DNA of 14,487 bases, from NCBI GenBank assembly GCA_964058845.1, contig CAXKVR010000639.1, forward strand, positions 1 through 14,487. The letters run 5' to 3'. Below are positions 1 to 8,169 of the stretch, piece by piece. This stretch comes from Carex sylvatica. Taxonomy: Eukaryota; Streptophyta; Magnoliopsida; Poales; Cyperaceae. Below the pieces are notes generated by a model. It ran no database searches and was not told where the DNA came from. It saw only the letters and a list, made by a program, of their open reading frames with translations. Position 1 is the first letter of the stretch; each line of letters starts with the position of its first letter. The position numbers were made by a program, and so were the translations under genes.

Positions 1-293
1 CACAGTGTGACCACATGTGACTTGATTATTGACATCATTATTTGATTGTCTTACATCACAATTTTCTTTCACTCAGCACTTGCCGTTTGATTGATTGAGG
101 TATATTTTATCATCGGATTGAGCTGAATTTTACATGATTATTAAACCGAATGGATCAGGTTTCTTACGCTCTGCCGATAAAACAGGAAAGGATGCACCGG
201 GAGTGCTGTAGAAAATGGTCATTTCTGTAGACGAATAACGCCACGCCACATGGCTCAGTCGTCAACAGTCAACACTGAGTAAGAGCCACAGAA

Positions 294-294
<1 letters not shown>

Positions 295-322
<28 letters not shown>
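295..322. repeat. Four perfect copies of a 7-bp repeat (GAAAGTA)
   Basis: GAAAGTA occurs four times head to tail with no mismatch. It lies about 360 bp upstream of the TATA box. It is a minisatellite likely to vary in copy number; no function is implied. Confidence 0.9.
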
Positions 323-324
<2 letters not shown>

Positions 325-540
325 AAGAAAATCATCTACGGCCTACTCTGCACTAGCTGTGTCTGTTCTCGTTTTCTCGGCCCAAGTGAAGAGAAAGAGG
401 GCTGGGCTGGATCGGAGAGTCGAGAAAGGCCTGGGAAGGAACCCGACTTGCGCTGGAGAGCAAATGCAAATGGTAAACCTGGAAAGAAAAAGAAAATAAA
501 TAAAAAATACACCTAAATTGACCGACCTTCTCCGATTGAT

Positions 541-556
541 TCATTCATTCATTCAT
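541..556. repeat. (TCAT)4 microsatellite
   Basis: Four perfect TCAT units lie in the upstream region of the LCB1-like locus. Confidence 0.85.
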
Positions 557-660
557 CGTCATTAATTAGTCAAGCTCTCCAAAGGAGACTCCATTCGTAT
601 CATTCACGTTCAGTTCCTAGTTTTTTATTTCCAATTTTGGAATTTCCCGTCTCTATCTCC

Positions 661-667
661 TATAAAT
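661..667 (+). promoter_or_regulatory. Probable TATA box of the LCB1-like gene
   Basis: TATAAAT lies about 90 bp before a good splice donor (ACG|GTAAGG at 754/755) that ends a non-coding leader exon. Transcription would be expected to start near 690-700. The (AG)10 tract at 715-734 would sit in the 5' UTR, a common arrangement in plant leaders. The call rests on motif and position only. Confidence 0.55.
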
Positions 668-714
668 CGCCGCTAATGTCAGTTTTTGCATAGATGCGGT
701 AGAGATATATATTC

Positions 715-734
715 AGAGAGAGAGAGAGAGAGAG
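715..734. repeat. (AG)10 microsatellite in the probable 5' UTR
   Basis: An uninterrupted AG run falls between the predicted transcription start and the leader splice donor. Confidence 0.9.
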
Positions 735-754
735 GAGGAGGTACTACGGAAACG

Positions 755-1242
755 GTAAGGTCCTTTTGCCTCAAATGTCTATTCCTTGTTCTAATTATTA
801 CTGGGTTAGATTTGTTATTCTACTCTTTTCTTAATCTGTATTCTAGTTAGATTGTAAACGGCCTTTGTTTTGATGTCTTGAATTTAATGTTAATGGATTT
901 ATTGCGAAGAAGCTTTCTAGCTGAAATCATCAACTCTGTTTTTTTTTTTTAAAATCAGTTGATTCACAATACCTATACCTAATACCTCAATAGTTTATTT
1001 TAACAGATCGAATTCCATTCCACTTAAAAAAAAAAGAAAAAAAAAAAGCACCTTTTGCACAAGGAGAATTACAATTAACTGGACTAGATTTGACCAAGTA
1101 CAAATTCTCACTGTGAATTGGACTAAATCTTAAATCTGATGGGAACAATTCTTCTTTTGGAATTTTATATGAAAACTATTTCTCTCTTGTGTGGTTCCAT
1201 CCAAAGTGGAGGTAACAAATCAGTATATACACTTATTTTCAG
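755..1242 (+). other. 5' UTR intron of the LCB1-like gene
   Basis: The stretch starts with GTAAGG after the leader exon. A pyrimidine-rich acceptor (TTATTTTCAG) ends at 1242. This leaves about 96 nt of untranslated leader before the ATG at 1339. A second possible acceptor, AAAACAG, lies directly before the ATG, so the exact 3' end is uncertain. Nearly all of this intron, plus some leader, is the left copy of the 515-bp duplication. Confidence 0.5.
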
Positions 1243-1271
1243 GTCTGCCACACCCTTCCTCACACATAAAA
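757..1271 (+). repeat. 515-bp direct repeat, left copy
   Basis: This segment recurs at 3640-4154 in the same orientation with a constant offset of 2883 bp. I find three substitutions and no indels by eye (about 99.4% identity). It covers the LCB1-like leader intron and the start of the next leader exon but stops before the start codon. Such similarity points to a recent duplication, or to an assembly error. Confidence 0.95.
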
Positions 1272-2759
1272 GATTATTGGTGAACTATTGAATTGTTTGG
1301 GTCAAGTAAAATTGGTATAAGAGATAAAATAAAAACAGATGGCATCAGCAATGGTGAACATAACGGCCAGTGTGCTGGACTGGGTCTCTTTAGCTTTTGA
1401 TGCTCCTACCAAAGCTGTTGTTTTTGGTGTACCTATTGATGGTAATTTCTCCTCTTACAATTTGCCAAATTCTGTGATTATAAAACCATGGAGCTTTCAT
1501 AGAGTACAAAATTGAGAGCAATAAGTTAAAAAGGATACTAATTTTTAGTTCATGTAAATTTACTCTATTGATATTTTACTTCTTTTAAACAAATCTAATT
1601 GTTTGCTTAATTTTCAAAATGAAGGTCACCTAGTGGTTGAAGTATTACTTGTAGTGGTGATATTATTCCAGCTTACAAGGAAGAGTTACAAACCCCCTAA
1701 GAAGCCTTTGACAGAAAAGGTTCTAATTTTACAATGTCTTCTATTTACTTTTACTCAAAACAGTTGAATATTGTGTTTTCTTGTGCTGTGCTAATAGTAA
1801 AGTGCTTCTGCTGAAATATAAAAACAGGAAATAGATGAGCTATGTGATGAATGGGTTCCTGAGCCCCTGACCCCACAAATTACTGAAGAGTTGACAGATG
1901 AGGCCCCTATTTTGGAAAGGTTTCACATAATTAAATTATTCTGTTTGCAATCTTCTTCTCTTCATTTTGATGCATTATTTTTGCAAATCTACAGTCCGTG
2001 TATAAAGTAAAATACCATATTTTGGCACAGTTTCTTTTCTTGTAGGTTTATAGAATTTCTTTTCCTTCTTCTTTATATATTTCTTTTTTTTCTGACACAG
2101 TGCTGCAGGACCACATGCAATAGTTAATGGAAAAGAGGTGCTGAACTTTGCATCTGCGAACTATCTCGGTCTCATTGGAAATGAAAAGATCACCGTGAGA
2201 AGAATCTATTTTTAACTAACCTTTTCTTTTTCCCTCATTTTAAATGTAATTCATGCACTGAACTTGTAACACATGAAATTTTAGGATTCCTGTGTTGGTG
2301 CACTGGAAAAATATGGTGTTGGTTCTTGTGGGCCTCGCGGATTTTATGGGACCATTGGTGAGACTTCTCTTCTTGTTTTCTTCTGCTGTTCTCTCTCTCT
2401 CTCTCTCATAGTCTCTCACCATCCATTCTAAGAGTAAAAATTTGTATCTGACATAAATTAATTTGTATACAGATGTACACCTGGATTGTGAGCAAAAAAT
2501 AGCTAAATTCTTGGGGACACCTGATTCAATACTCTACTCCTATGGCATTTCAACTATTTTCAGTGTTATTCCTGCTTTCTGTAAGAAAGGCGACATCATT
2601 GTTGCGTAAGTTACTTCTTTCACATTTTATTTGGCTCTATTTGTAAACATTATTTTATTGCTACCTATTATGTACCTGTTATTTGTTACTTAGCTTACAA
2701 TATTGTTGTAAAAAATAGAGACGAGGGAGTTCACTGGGCAGTACAGAATGGGCTATACC

Positions 2760-2782
2760 TTTCAAGAAGCACCGTGGCATAT
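2760..2782 (+). repeat. 23-bp direct repeat, first copy (inside LCB1 exon 7)
   Basis: This 23-bp stretch is in its native place and encodes part of LSRSTVAYF. It recurs exactly at 2819-2841, 59 bp downstream. Confidence 0.9.
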
Positions 2783-2818
2783 TTCAAGCATAATGACATG
2801 AAATCATTAGAAAACAAG

Positions 2819-2841
2819 TTTCAAGAAGCACCGTGGCATAT
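2819..2841 (+). repeat. 23-bp direct repeat, second copy at the LCB1 deletion junction
   Basis: This exact copy of 2760-2782 sits at the point where early LCB1 sequence (ending ENK) meets late sequence (starting YLASAAI). A short templated insertion at a deletion junction is a known trace of error-prone end joining or template switching. The copy shifts the frame and leads to the stop at 2906. Confidence 0.9.
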
Positions 2842-3212
2842 CTTGCAAGTGCTGCAATTGCAGCAGTTAATCATTTGGAGGAAAATCCGTCCATTCTTGC
2901 CAATTTAAGGGCTAATATTGCTACTCTTTTTAATGGTACTTCCTTTTTTGTTGTTTACCATTGTTGTTGTTTGTTTTAGTCATTTCAATTATAAAGCAGT
3001 TAATATTTTCTTCGTAAAATTTCAAAAACATGCTGTGTTTGTTGATTGACAGTTTAATTATAATCTGTTTATTTGGAAATGCAGAGTTGTCAGATGTTCT
3101 GGGGCTTGTTGTAGCAAGCCATTTATTATCTCCCATTGTTTTCCTTAAACCGAAGAAATCAACCGGCTCTGACAAGGCTGATATGCACCTCCTTGAGTCC
3201 ATTGCTAAACGG
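2842..3212 (+). pseudogene. Late LCB1 exons, out of frame with the 5' part
   Basis: Starting at the second copy of the 23-bp patch, the frame [20 protein letters not shown] then [14 protein letters not shown] matches the C-terminal third of plant LCB1. It ends at a GT donor at 2936. The next exon, 3085-3212, completes the split codon and reads [27 protein letters not shown] and [10 protein letters not shown], again LCB1-like. It ends in a good donor (CGG|GTATGT). The family's last exon, which encodes the conserved C-terminus, is not found downstream in this window. These exons keep their own open frame, so the damage is the internal junction and the missing end rather than scattered mutations. 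That suggests the break is young. Confidence 0.85.
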
Positions 3213-3639
3213 GTATGTTTTATTAGGGATTTGATTCCCATGTAGTGTGCATTCCTATTGGCAAATAGAGGTTGCAAACAGGCTGGTCAAATCACCTCAG
3301 GTCAAGTTAGGCCATTTGGGTTGGGTTCGTTTGTAGGATCCATTATTTGATCCTGGACATTTTGGGTATGGGCTCATCTCAATTTTGCCATAACTTGACC
3401 TGCTCATCTCAGTTTTTTTTAATAATAATGTTATTTTTTTAAATTAAAATTTGACAAACAAAAAATTCAATACCATGCTAGTAGTATATACAAATAAGAA
3501 GAAATAAAAAACATGAGCAGGCAAAGGGGAAAAACACACCTAAACCAGTAAGATATATGTAGAAAGAGAATTAGTCTTTAATCTAGTGATACAGACAATA
3601 TCTTATCTTTTGTGCGACTGAAATTCCAATAAAAAACTG
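3213..3639. other. Non-coding stretch between LCB1 remnant and duplicated intron
   Basis: It begins as an intron after the 3212 donor, but no LCB1 last exon follows. The part from about 3270 to 3420 is built from phrases such as GGTCAAGTTAGGCC, GGGTTGGGTTCG and ACTTGACCTGCTCATCTC, which resemble transposon-derived plant intergenic sequence. No family can be named. The remainder is AT-rich with no exon I can support. Confidence 0.4.
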
Positions 3640-4154
3640 AAGGTCCTTTTGCCTCAAATGTCTATTCCTTGTTCTAATTATTACTGGGTTAGATTTGTTA
3701 TTCTACTCTTTTCTTAATCTGTATTCTAGTTAGATTGTAAACGGCCTTTGTTTTGATGTCTTGAATTTAATGTTAATGGATTTATTGCGAAGAAGCTTTC
3801 TAGCTGAAATCATCAACTCTGTTTTTTTTTTTTAAAATCAGTTGATTCACAATACCCATACCTAATACCTCAATAGTTTATTTTAACAGATCGAATTCCA
3901 TTCCACTTAAAAAAAAAAGAAAAAAAAAAAGCACCTTTTGCACAAGGAGAATTACAATTAACTGGACTAGATTTGACCAAGTACAAATTCTCACTGTGAA
4001 TTGGACTAAATCTTAAATCTGATGGGAACAGTTCTTCTTTTGGAATTTTATATGAAAACTATTTCTCTCTTGTGTGGTTCCATCCAAAGTGGAGGTAACA
4101 AATCAGTATATACATTTATTTTCAGGTCTGCCACACCCTTCCTCACACATAAAA
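3640..4154 (+). repeat. 515-bp direct repeat, right copy (LCB1 leader intron)
   Basis: This is a copy of 757-1271 differing at three sites: CCTATACC/CCCATACC, GAACAATT/GAACAGTT and ATACACTT/ATACATTT. It is not followed by an LCB1 start codon. Twenty-nine bp after it ends, the stop codon of a minus-strand zinc-finger ORF appears. It lacks the TATA box and leader exon of the left copy. Confidence 0.95.
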
Positions 4155-4182
4155 CATCACCAAGTACACATGAGCATATATT

Positions 4183-4608
4183 CTAGTTAGCTAAGACACC
4201 GTCCCTCAGAGAAACTGTGGTCCCCTGGGAACCCGCTGGAACTTCTAAAACTTCAAACACTTGATCGCCTTCAGAAGTTGAGATAGTAATTTTGCTAACT
4301 CGATAGGGGAAGCTGTGCTTGCCTGTTGATACATGTCGTTCGAGCGATTTAAGTTGCTTAAATCCTGCCAAGCAGTGGTCGCATTTGAGTGCTCTTCTAT
4401 ACTTCTTTCCTCGGTGGTTGTGTAGAAGATGGTACTTGAGCTTCTTCCAGCTTCGAAAAAAAAGATCACAGAATCGACAATAGGAGACAGCTTCCTTCGG
4501 AATGACAACACCTAGCTGGTCAGAGATGTCATTTTTTCGTCCCGCCATTACATTTTCATCAGGTCCATTTGGCAACTTCCCTTTCATCAACCTCGTTTTA
4601 GCTATTAC
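4183..4608 (-). CDS. C2H2 zinc-finger protein, C-terminal exon
   Basis: The open frame runs from a strong acceptor (TTGCTTCTCTCAG at about 4611) to TAG at 4183-4185, about 141 codons. Upstream in-frame sequence including the ATG at 4647 is probably intron. Two fingers are visible. The first is YCRFCDLFFRSWKKLKYHLL followed by HNH, with C-x2-C, the central F and L, and paired H. The second is CDHCLAGFKQLKSLERH then VSTGKH (C-x2-C-x12-H-x5-H). A basic linker (RGKKYRRA) separates them. The tail EGDQVFEVLEVPAG shows no known domain. Nucleic-acid binding is expected from the family. No gene symbol can be given, and upstream exons are not securely identified. The frame is intact, so it may belong to a working gene. 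Confidence 0.65.
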   Translation of the reverse strand, partial: VIAKTRLMKGKLPNGPDENVMAGRKNDISDQLGVVIPKEAVSYCRFCDLFFRSWKKLKYHLLHNHRGKKYRRALKCDHCLAGFKQLKSLERHVSTGKHSFPYRVSKITISTSEGDQVFEVLEVPAGSQGTTVSLRDGVLAN

Positions 4609-4611
4609 CTG

Positions 4612-5458
4612 AGAGAAGCAAAAGAACATTGTAAAATTAATAGCCATGCAAAGACAAATGGTAGTTTGTGTGGTAATAGTGAATCATGTGGCACATGTGA
4701 AGTTCGGAGTCTCTCTTTTGAGAGAAAGGAATATTATCAATACTTTCGTATTCCTTTGGTTATATAGAAATGAAACAAGAGAAACCTAATGTTAATTATA
4801 TAGAAATTAATATGATGTGCTTGATCCATGATAAACTAAATTTTTAACTTTTCATATTAGTAGGGAAACTTGTGTTAGTAGTTGAAACAGACAGGATAAA
4901 TCCAAAACTGAGGGCTGGAAGCTGACTTGGTGTGAATTAACTGTTCACTCACTTTGGAAAGCGTAGTATACTTTTCAGTTCCGGAACTAGCACTTATGTT
5001 TATTGTGTAGGATGTGTAGGAGAATAAACTGATCGACGGACAAAGGTCATTTCAGTCTTTAATTAAAATTCGTGTTTGGCGGGCAGTAATGAAAGGATCA
5101 AATACTCAGGTGGCCAAGATTTTCTCGCATCAAAAGAAGAAGAAAAAAAGTTCATTATACACCTTTTCTTAGATATCCAATATTTCATGTTTTTGCATCT
5201 TTATTCTTGGCCAAATTCCCTTTTTTAAAACGATTCCAGAGGGAAAAGCCTTATCCCCCTTTGGTTTTTATTTACACCCACATAGTCTATTTTTAAACAC
5301 CTTAAAGTTTAGCTGCTAGCTACTCAACTATGAAAATGAGTGAATGATCGTGCGAAGTGAGAACGGACGGTATGTGACTTACTATTACAAGCTTGAATGA
5401 AGAATTCCTTGCTTTTGCATTATCTGATCTCAGCTTTTTCAGAAGTAATAAATACCAC
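4612..5458. other. Probable intron or intergenic sequence
   Basis: No exon with coding character is convincing on either strand. If the zinc-finger exon and the small start exon at 5760-5885 belong to one minus-strand gene, this would be part of its intron. Both ends are in compatible phase 0, but no other sequence evidence joins them. Confidence 0.35.
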
Positions 5459-5885
5459 CTAGTTATTTAAAAACTTTTTATTTGTGTACAGTCGTGGAAA
5501 ACACAGAAAGAAGGAAAGAAGAGTTCGCATCCTTTCTGCGGATCCGTGAATCTGACAACTTCAACTCATAATTAAGGAAAAATAAAGAAATTGAAATGAA
5601 CAAGAAAATCTTTGCCATCTTGAATAAAATAACTGAAATATTTGCACGAATTCAATTAGAAAATGCACACTACAGTTAATATATATGTTCTTGTCAAGAA
5701 AAAGCAAGAACAGAAAAAAGAAAATAGAACAAAAGGAGGGATCTAAAGAAAAAATGTACCTCCATGAAGAAGTTACAAATGGATTGACACACAGACTTTG
5801 CCCTTCGAGCGAGACCAGGCTGCTGAAGCAGGCCATTGACGGGATTTTCTGAGGCACGACCTGGGAAACTGAAATTTCCGCCCAT
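5459..5885 (-). CDS. Possible small gene, start exon plus one candidate second exon
   Basis: The minus-strand ATG at 5885-5883 follows a plausible TATA box and a roughly 100-nt leader. Exon 1 (5885-5760, 42 codons) reads MGGNFSFPGRASENPVNGLL, then QQPGLARRAKSVCQSICNFF, then ME, and ends at GAG|GTACAT. A candidate second exon starts after GTTGTCAG at 5551, reads IHGSAERMRTLLSFFLCF and stops at 5459, giving 72 residues. The second exon is weak; exon 1 could instead splice to the zinc-finger exon at 4608, also in phase 0. I do not recognise the protein. Its N-terminus is glycine-rich and is followed by a basic patch (ARRAK). Confidence 0.35.
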
Positions 5886-6010
5886 TGTGTTTCTCTCTTG
5901 CTCTCTTGCTCTTTGTAATGCTGTAGATAATTTAAGAGTGTTGGATAGAGAGGTTTCAGGAGATCGTAGAGAGCATGCAGAGACCGGACTGAGGGATATA
6001 CTTGCCTTCT

Positions 6011-6020
6011 TATATAATAA
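6011..6020 (-). promoter_or_regulatory. Probable TATA box for the minus-strand start at 5885
   Basis: Read on the minus strand the site is TTATTATATA followed by AGAAGG. It is about 126 bp upstream of the ATG, so transcription would start near 5980. The spacing is normal for a plant core promoter. Confidence 0.4.
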
Positions 6021-6146
6021 GCACAAGCGCAAGAGGATGGGAGGTGGAATATTTGTTTACACCTGGTGTAGGTAAACTATTCGAAATATGAAATTCCGGT
6101 AACGTAGTCAGTCATTTTACCTGGTGCAGCCGTCCTTTAAGCTTTG

Positions 6147-6199
6147 ATAGTTTGACCACAGTACGGACTCTCAGTCTCTCTCTCTCTGTTCTTGTTTTT
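6147..6199 (+). repeat. 53-bp inverted repeat, left arm
   Basis: It begins ATAGTTTGACCACAGTACGG and ends in a (TC)n run and GTTCTTG followed by a T run. It is the exact reverse complement of 7639-7691. Immediately outside, the left flank (TTTG) and right flank (AGCA) do not match. Confidence 0.95.
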
Positions 6200-6259
6200 T
6201 TTGGTGTGTGTGTGCAGAAAGATTTATCCGGGCTCGCTTGTCAGTGATCACAACGGCAG

Positions 6260-6360
6260 AAATGTCGCCGGTCGCAGTTGATAATTCCAGTCGCTAATAG
6301 CTAATTTCGGTCACTGATAGTTCGGTCGCTGAATAACGTCAGCCGATCGCTGATAATTTT
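6260..6360. repeat. Iterated GGTCGCTGATA-like motif
   Basis: About five diverged copies occur in 100 bp: GGTCGCAGTTGATA, AGTCGCTAATAG, GGTCACTGATAG, GGTCGCTGAATA and CGATCGCTGATA. Closely spaced short motifs like these are typical of the subterminal regions where transposases of CACTA-type and related elements bind. The family is not proven. Confidence 0.55.
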
Positions 6361-6464
6361 TCTCGATTAAAAAAAAAACATACTTGGTATTGATCAAATT
6401 ATGTTGACGGTTCATCTACATCACGAATGGTAAAGATCACCACATCTACATCATCTGTTTAATA

Positions 6465-6676
6465 GCCCAACCGATGTGAAAGAGTCGATCAAAATCAACA
6501 GTTGGTTAAAAATTAACTGATGAAAAAGAGGAGGGCATCAGCGCCATCGATTTTTTAAATGTCAACCGATGGTAAAAAGTTCAACGTAATTACAGCGCTG
6601 CCACTTGTGCTGCCATCTGTGCGGAAGTACATCCGATGATAAAGGAACGATGGCAAAAATATTTTTTGTAGTAATG
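6465..6676. repeat. Iterated CCGATG motif ending in a TTTTTTGTAGTA sequence, possible CACTA-type terminus remnant
   Basis: Variants of CCGATGGTAAA occur in both orientations: CCGATGTGAAA, GCCATCGATTTT, CCGATGGTAAAA, CCGATGATAAAG and CGATGGCAAAA. They are followed by TTTTTTGTAGTAATG. The reverse complement of that end, TACTACAAAAAA, is one base from the CACTACAAAAAA start of many plant CACTA transposons. The opposite terminus is not identified. Confidence 0.4.
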
Positions 6677-6679
6677 TGA

Positions 6680-7476
6680 TTCATTAATATATAAATGAAT
6701 CGGGTTTATGATATCATGAAAATTTTGAGTTATGAATTTTATATTTAATTGGTTATGTCTAATTATGTTTTCAATTTTGAAAGTGTTATATACTATTCTA
6801 GTTTGTAAAAATTAAAATGAAAATTGAAATGGAACTATCTGAATATTATTAAAGATAAAGAAAATCTGCTTTGTGAAATTTAGAAGGCGACATACATAGA
6901 TAAATATCAAATGTTAATTTGGGCAACATTAAATTTTTGAAACACGCAATAAAAATAAGGGCGATGATATTTTGAGAGCACACTATATATAATTCAGCGC
7001 TAGAGAATTCTTTTTATTTTTTTTATTTCACTTTATACCACTTGTACCTTTATTTAATATGGTTTGTCTTTTATTTACTTTTTATAGAAATCTCAATTTA
7101 AGAATGCTACTTTTGCAGGTTTTAACACACACATATTTATATATATAGACACACACATATATATTGGATAAATCAATATATTCTTATCCGTAAATAATTT
7201 ATTATAATTTATTATAATTTATAAAAATACAAAACTATTTTCTAAATTAATAATTCAAGGATTATTTATCTCAAGTGTTATAATAGTTGTAAATTAAGTA
7301 TCAAATTCTTTTTAATATGAAATTAATTGTTGGTAATTAATGACCAATTAAACGACAAGGTCATCAAATGTAAAATAAGTGAATATTATTTCAAATATTA
7401 ATTACAAGCATAATTTAGTTAGATTTTTTATTTTATTTTGCCAAAACTTAATTAAAACTTGTGAAATCAACATATA
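6680..7476. other. AT-rich interior without genes
   Basis: No exon or domain is visible on either strand. Short repeats such as TTTATTATAATTTATTATAA at about 7198 and ACACACATATATA runs near 7130-7165 occur. It is the core of the 1.55-kb inverted-repeat segment. Confidence 0.5.
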
Positions 7477-7640
7477 TTAAGGGAACTTGCTGCAGCATGT
7501 TTTGATAAAAGTAGTTTACTCTGTCGGTTGTTATATATCTTGTTCATATTTTTTTTCAGGAATTTCTCTTGTACAAGATATATGAACAACCGACAGAGTA
7601 AACTACTTTTATCAAAACATGCTGCAGCAAGTTCCCTTAA
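7477..7640. repeat. Long near-perfect hairpin (67-bp arms, 29-nt loop)
   Basis: Positions 7477-7532 pair perfectly with 7585-7640 (56 bp). After one unpaired base at 7584, positions 7533-7543 pair with 7573-7583 (11 bp). The loop is 7544-7572. A transcript from either strand would fold into a long stem. The left arm and loop (7503-7574) match the reverse complement of 7926-7997 exactly. The right arm ends where the 53-bp inverted-repeat arm begins, at 7639. Such inverted duplications can give rise to small RNAs in plants, but no expression evidence is available here. Confidence 0.9.
7503..7574 (-). repeat. 72-bp inverted copy of 7926-7997
   Basis: It is an exact reverse complement of 7926-7997, with all eight bases of the internal T run kept. 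It contains a splice-acceptor-like TTTTTTTTCAG followed by GAATTTCTCTTGTAC. Confidence 0.95.
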
Positions 7641-7691
7641 AAACAAGAACAGAGAGAGAGAGACTGAGAGTCCGTACTGTGGTCAAACTAT
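7639..7691 (-). repeat. 53-bp inverted repeat, right arm
   Basis: It is the exact reverse complement of 6147-6199 and overlaps the right base of the hairpin stem by two bases. Confidence 0.95.
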
Positions 7692-7788
7692 AGCAACATG
7701 ATTATTATCCTACAATCAAAACAAATCCAAATAAATACAAATTGACAAATGGGCACATAATATGGAAAAAAGATTTTGTTACTGATAT

Positions 7789-7940
7789 TCATACATAATT
7801 AAGAGAGAAAAAGAACAAAAGATAAGGCAAATAATAAAATTTATTCAATATTACAAAACATGCTGCAGCAAACCATGTTTCCTCTATTGGTTCATGACAG
7901 GTGTTGTACCAGTGGTACCAAGCCAGTACAAGAGAAATTC
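7789..7940 (-). CDS. Candidate 3' exon of an unrecognised minus-strand gene
   Basis: On the minus strand a strong acceptor (TTTTTTTTCAG) precedes 7940. Joined in phase to the exon ending at 8170, it reads GISLVLAWYHWYNTCHEPIE then ETWFAAACFVILNK, and stays open to 7789. In phase 0 it instead reads EFLLYWLGTTGTTPVMNQ and stops at TAG. Neither reading is a family I recognise. The acceptor and its flank are the source of the 72-bp inverted copy in the hairpin. Confidence 0.25.
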
Positions 7941-7997
7941 CTGAAAAAAAATATGAACAAGATATATAACAACCGACAGAGTAAACTACTTTTATCA
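7926..7997 (+). repeat. Source-like copy of the hairpin sequence
   Basis: Its reverse complement is identical to 7503-7574. A further 18-bp block at 7854-7871 (CAAAACATGCTGCAGCAA) matches 7613-7630 in the right arm. The hairpin arms therefore join pieces that lie apart here. Confidence 0.95.
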
Positions 7998-8169
7998 GAT
8001 CATTTCATGCATATAAGAATGGTCACACCAATGCTTAAAGTTACATACAGTAAAGTTCTGACAACAAAATAAATCCGGTAGAGTTTCCAAAATGCCCTTT
8101 GTCAGAAGCAGATCCCTGTTCATGTTCATGTTCAATGCAGGTACAAACCGAAATATGAGATAAACTTAC

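Larger units (their letters stand above)
1..660 (+). promoter_or_regulatory. Upstream region of the LCB1-like locus
   Basis: No convincing coding exon is visible here. The region leads to a TATA box at 661 and is read as the promoter side of the LCB1-like locus. It contains two short tandem repeats, listed separately. A minus-strand open stretch at 353-544 has low-complexity composition and no recognisable domain, so I do not call it a gene. Binding-site calls would be guesswork without expression data. Confidence 0.45.
1339..2935 (+). pseudogene. LCB1-like serine palmitoyltransferase subunit 1, broken copy (5' part)
   Basis: LCB1 pairs with LCB2 in the ER to join serine and palmitoyl-CoA, the first step of sphingolipid synthesis. 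LCB2 carries the PLP lysine. Exons read by eye: 1339-1441, 1625-1719, 1828-1919, 2101-2194, 2285-2357, 2473-2605 and 2719-2935, all with GT-AG borders and matching phases. The protein starts MASAMVNITASVLDW, has one membrane segment near residues 37-52 ([13 protein letters not shown]), then [53 protein letters not shown] and [12 protein letters not shown]. This is close to plant LCB1. After residue 230 (AAG at 2816-2818) the reading jumps through a 23-bp duplicated patch into a much later exon in the wrong frame, giving TAA at 2906. The predicted product is about 259 residues against roughly 480 in the family. About 120-130 residues are missing, so it is probably non-functional. Confidence 0.9.
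6147..7691. mobile_element. 1.55-kb segment bounded by perfect 53-bp inverted repeats, candidate non-autonomous DNA element
   Basis: The arms at 6147-6199 and 7639-7691 are perfect. Taking the element from GTTTGACC to GGTCAAAC leaves a TA dinucleotide on each side, which could be a target duplication of Tc1/mariner type. A palindromic end would look the same. No transposase frame is visible inside. The interior holds iterated short motifs (6260-6360 and 6465-6660), an AT-rich core and a second hairpin at its right edge. A rearrangement that inverted a copy of the left end is an equally open explanation. Confidence 0.45.

Noticed and set aside
3030..3245. Plus-strand open frame starting MLCLLIDSL as an independent small gene
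   Set aside because: It is simply the LCB1 exon 3085-3212 read together with flanking intron.
4245..4511. Second minus-strand frame (88 residues) over the zinc-finger region
   Set aside because: It is a shadow of the C2H2 frame, which alone carries the paired Cys and His pattern.
5561..6075. Several open frames of 79-112 residues on both strands
   Set aside because: Phe/Leu-rich runs come from intron pyrimidine tracts. Only the 42-codon part starting at 5885 has a plausible start and donor.
7860..8072. Plus-strand open frame of 70 residues
   Set aside because: It runs antisense to candidate minus-strand exon sequence and through the 72-bp repeat, with no recognisable protein character.
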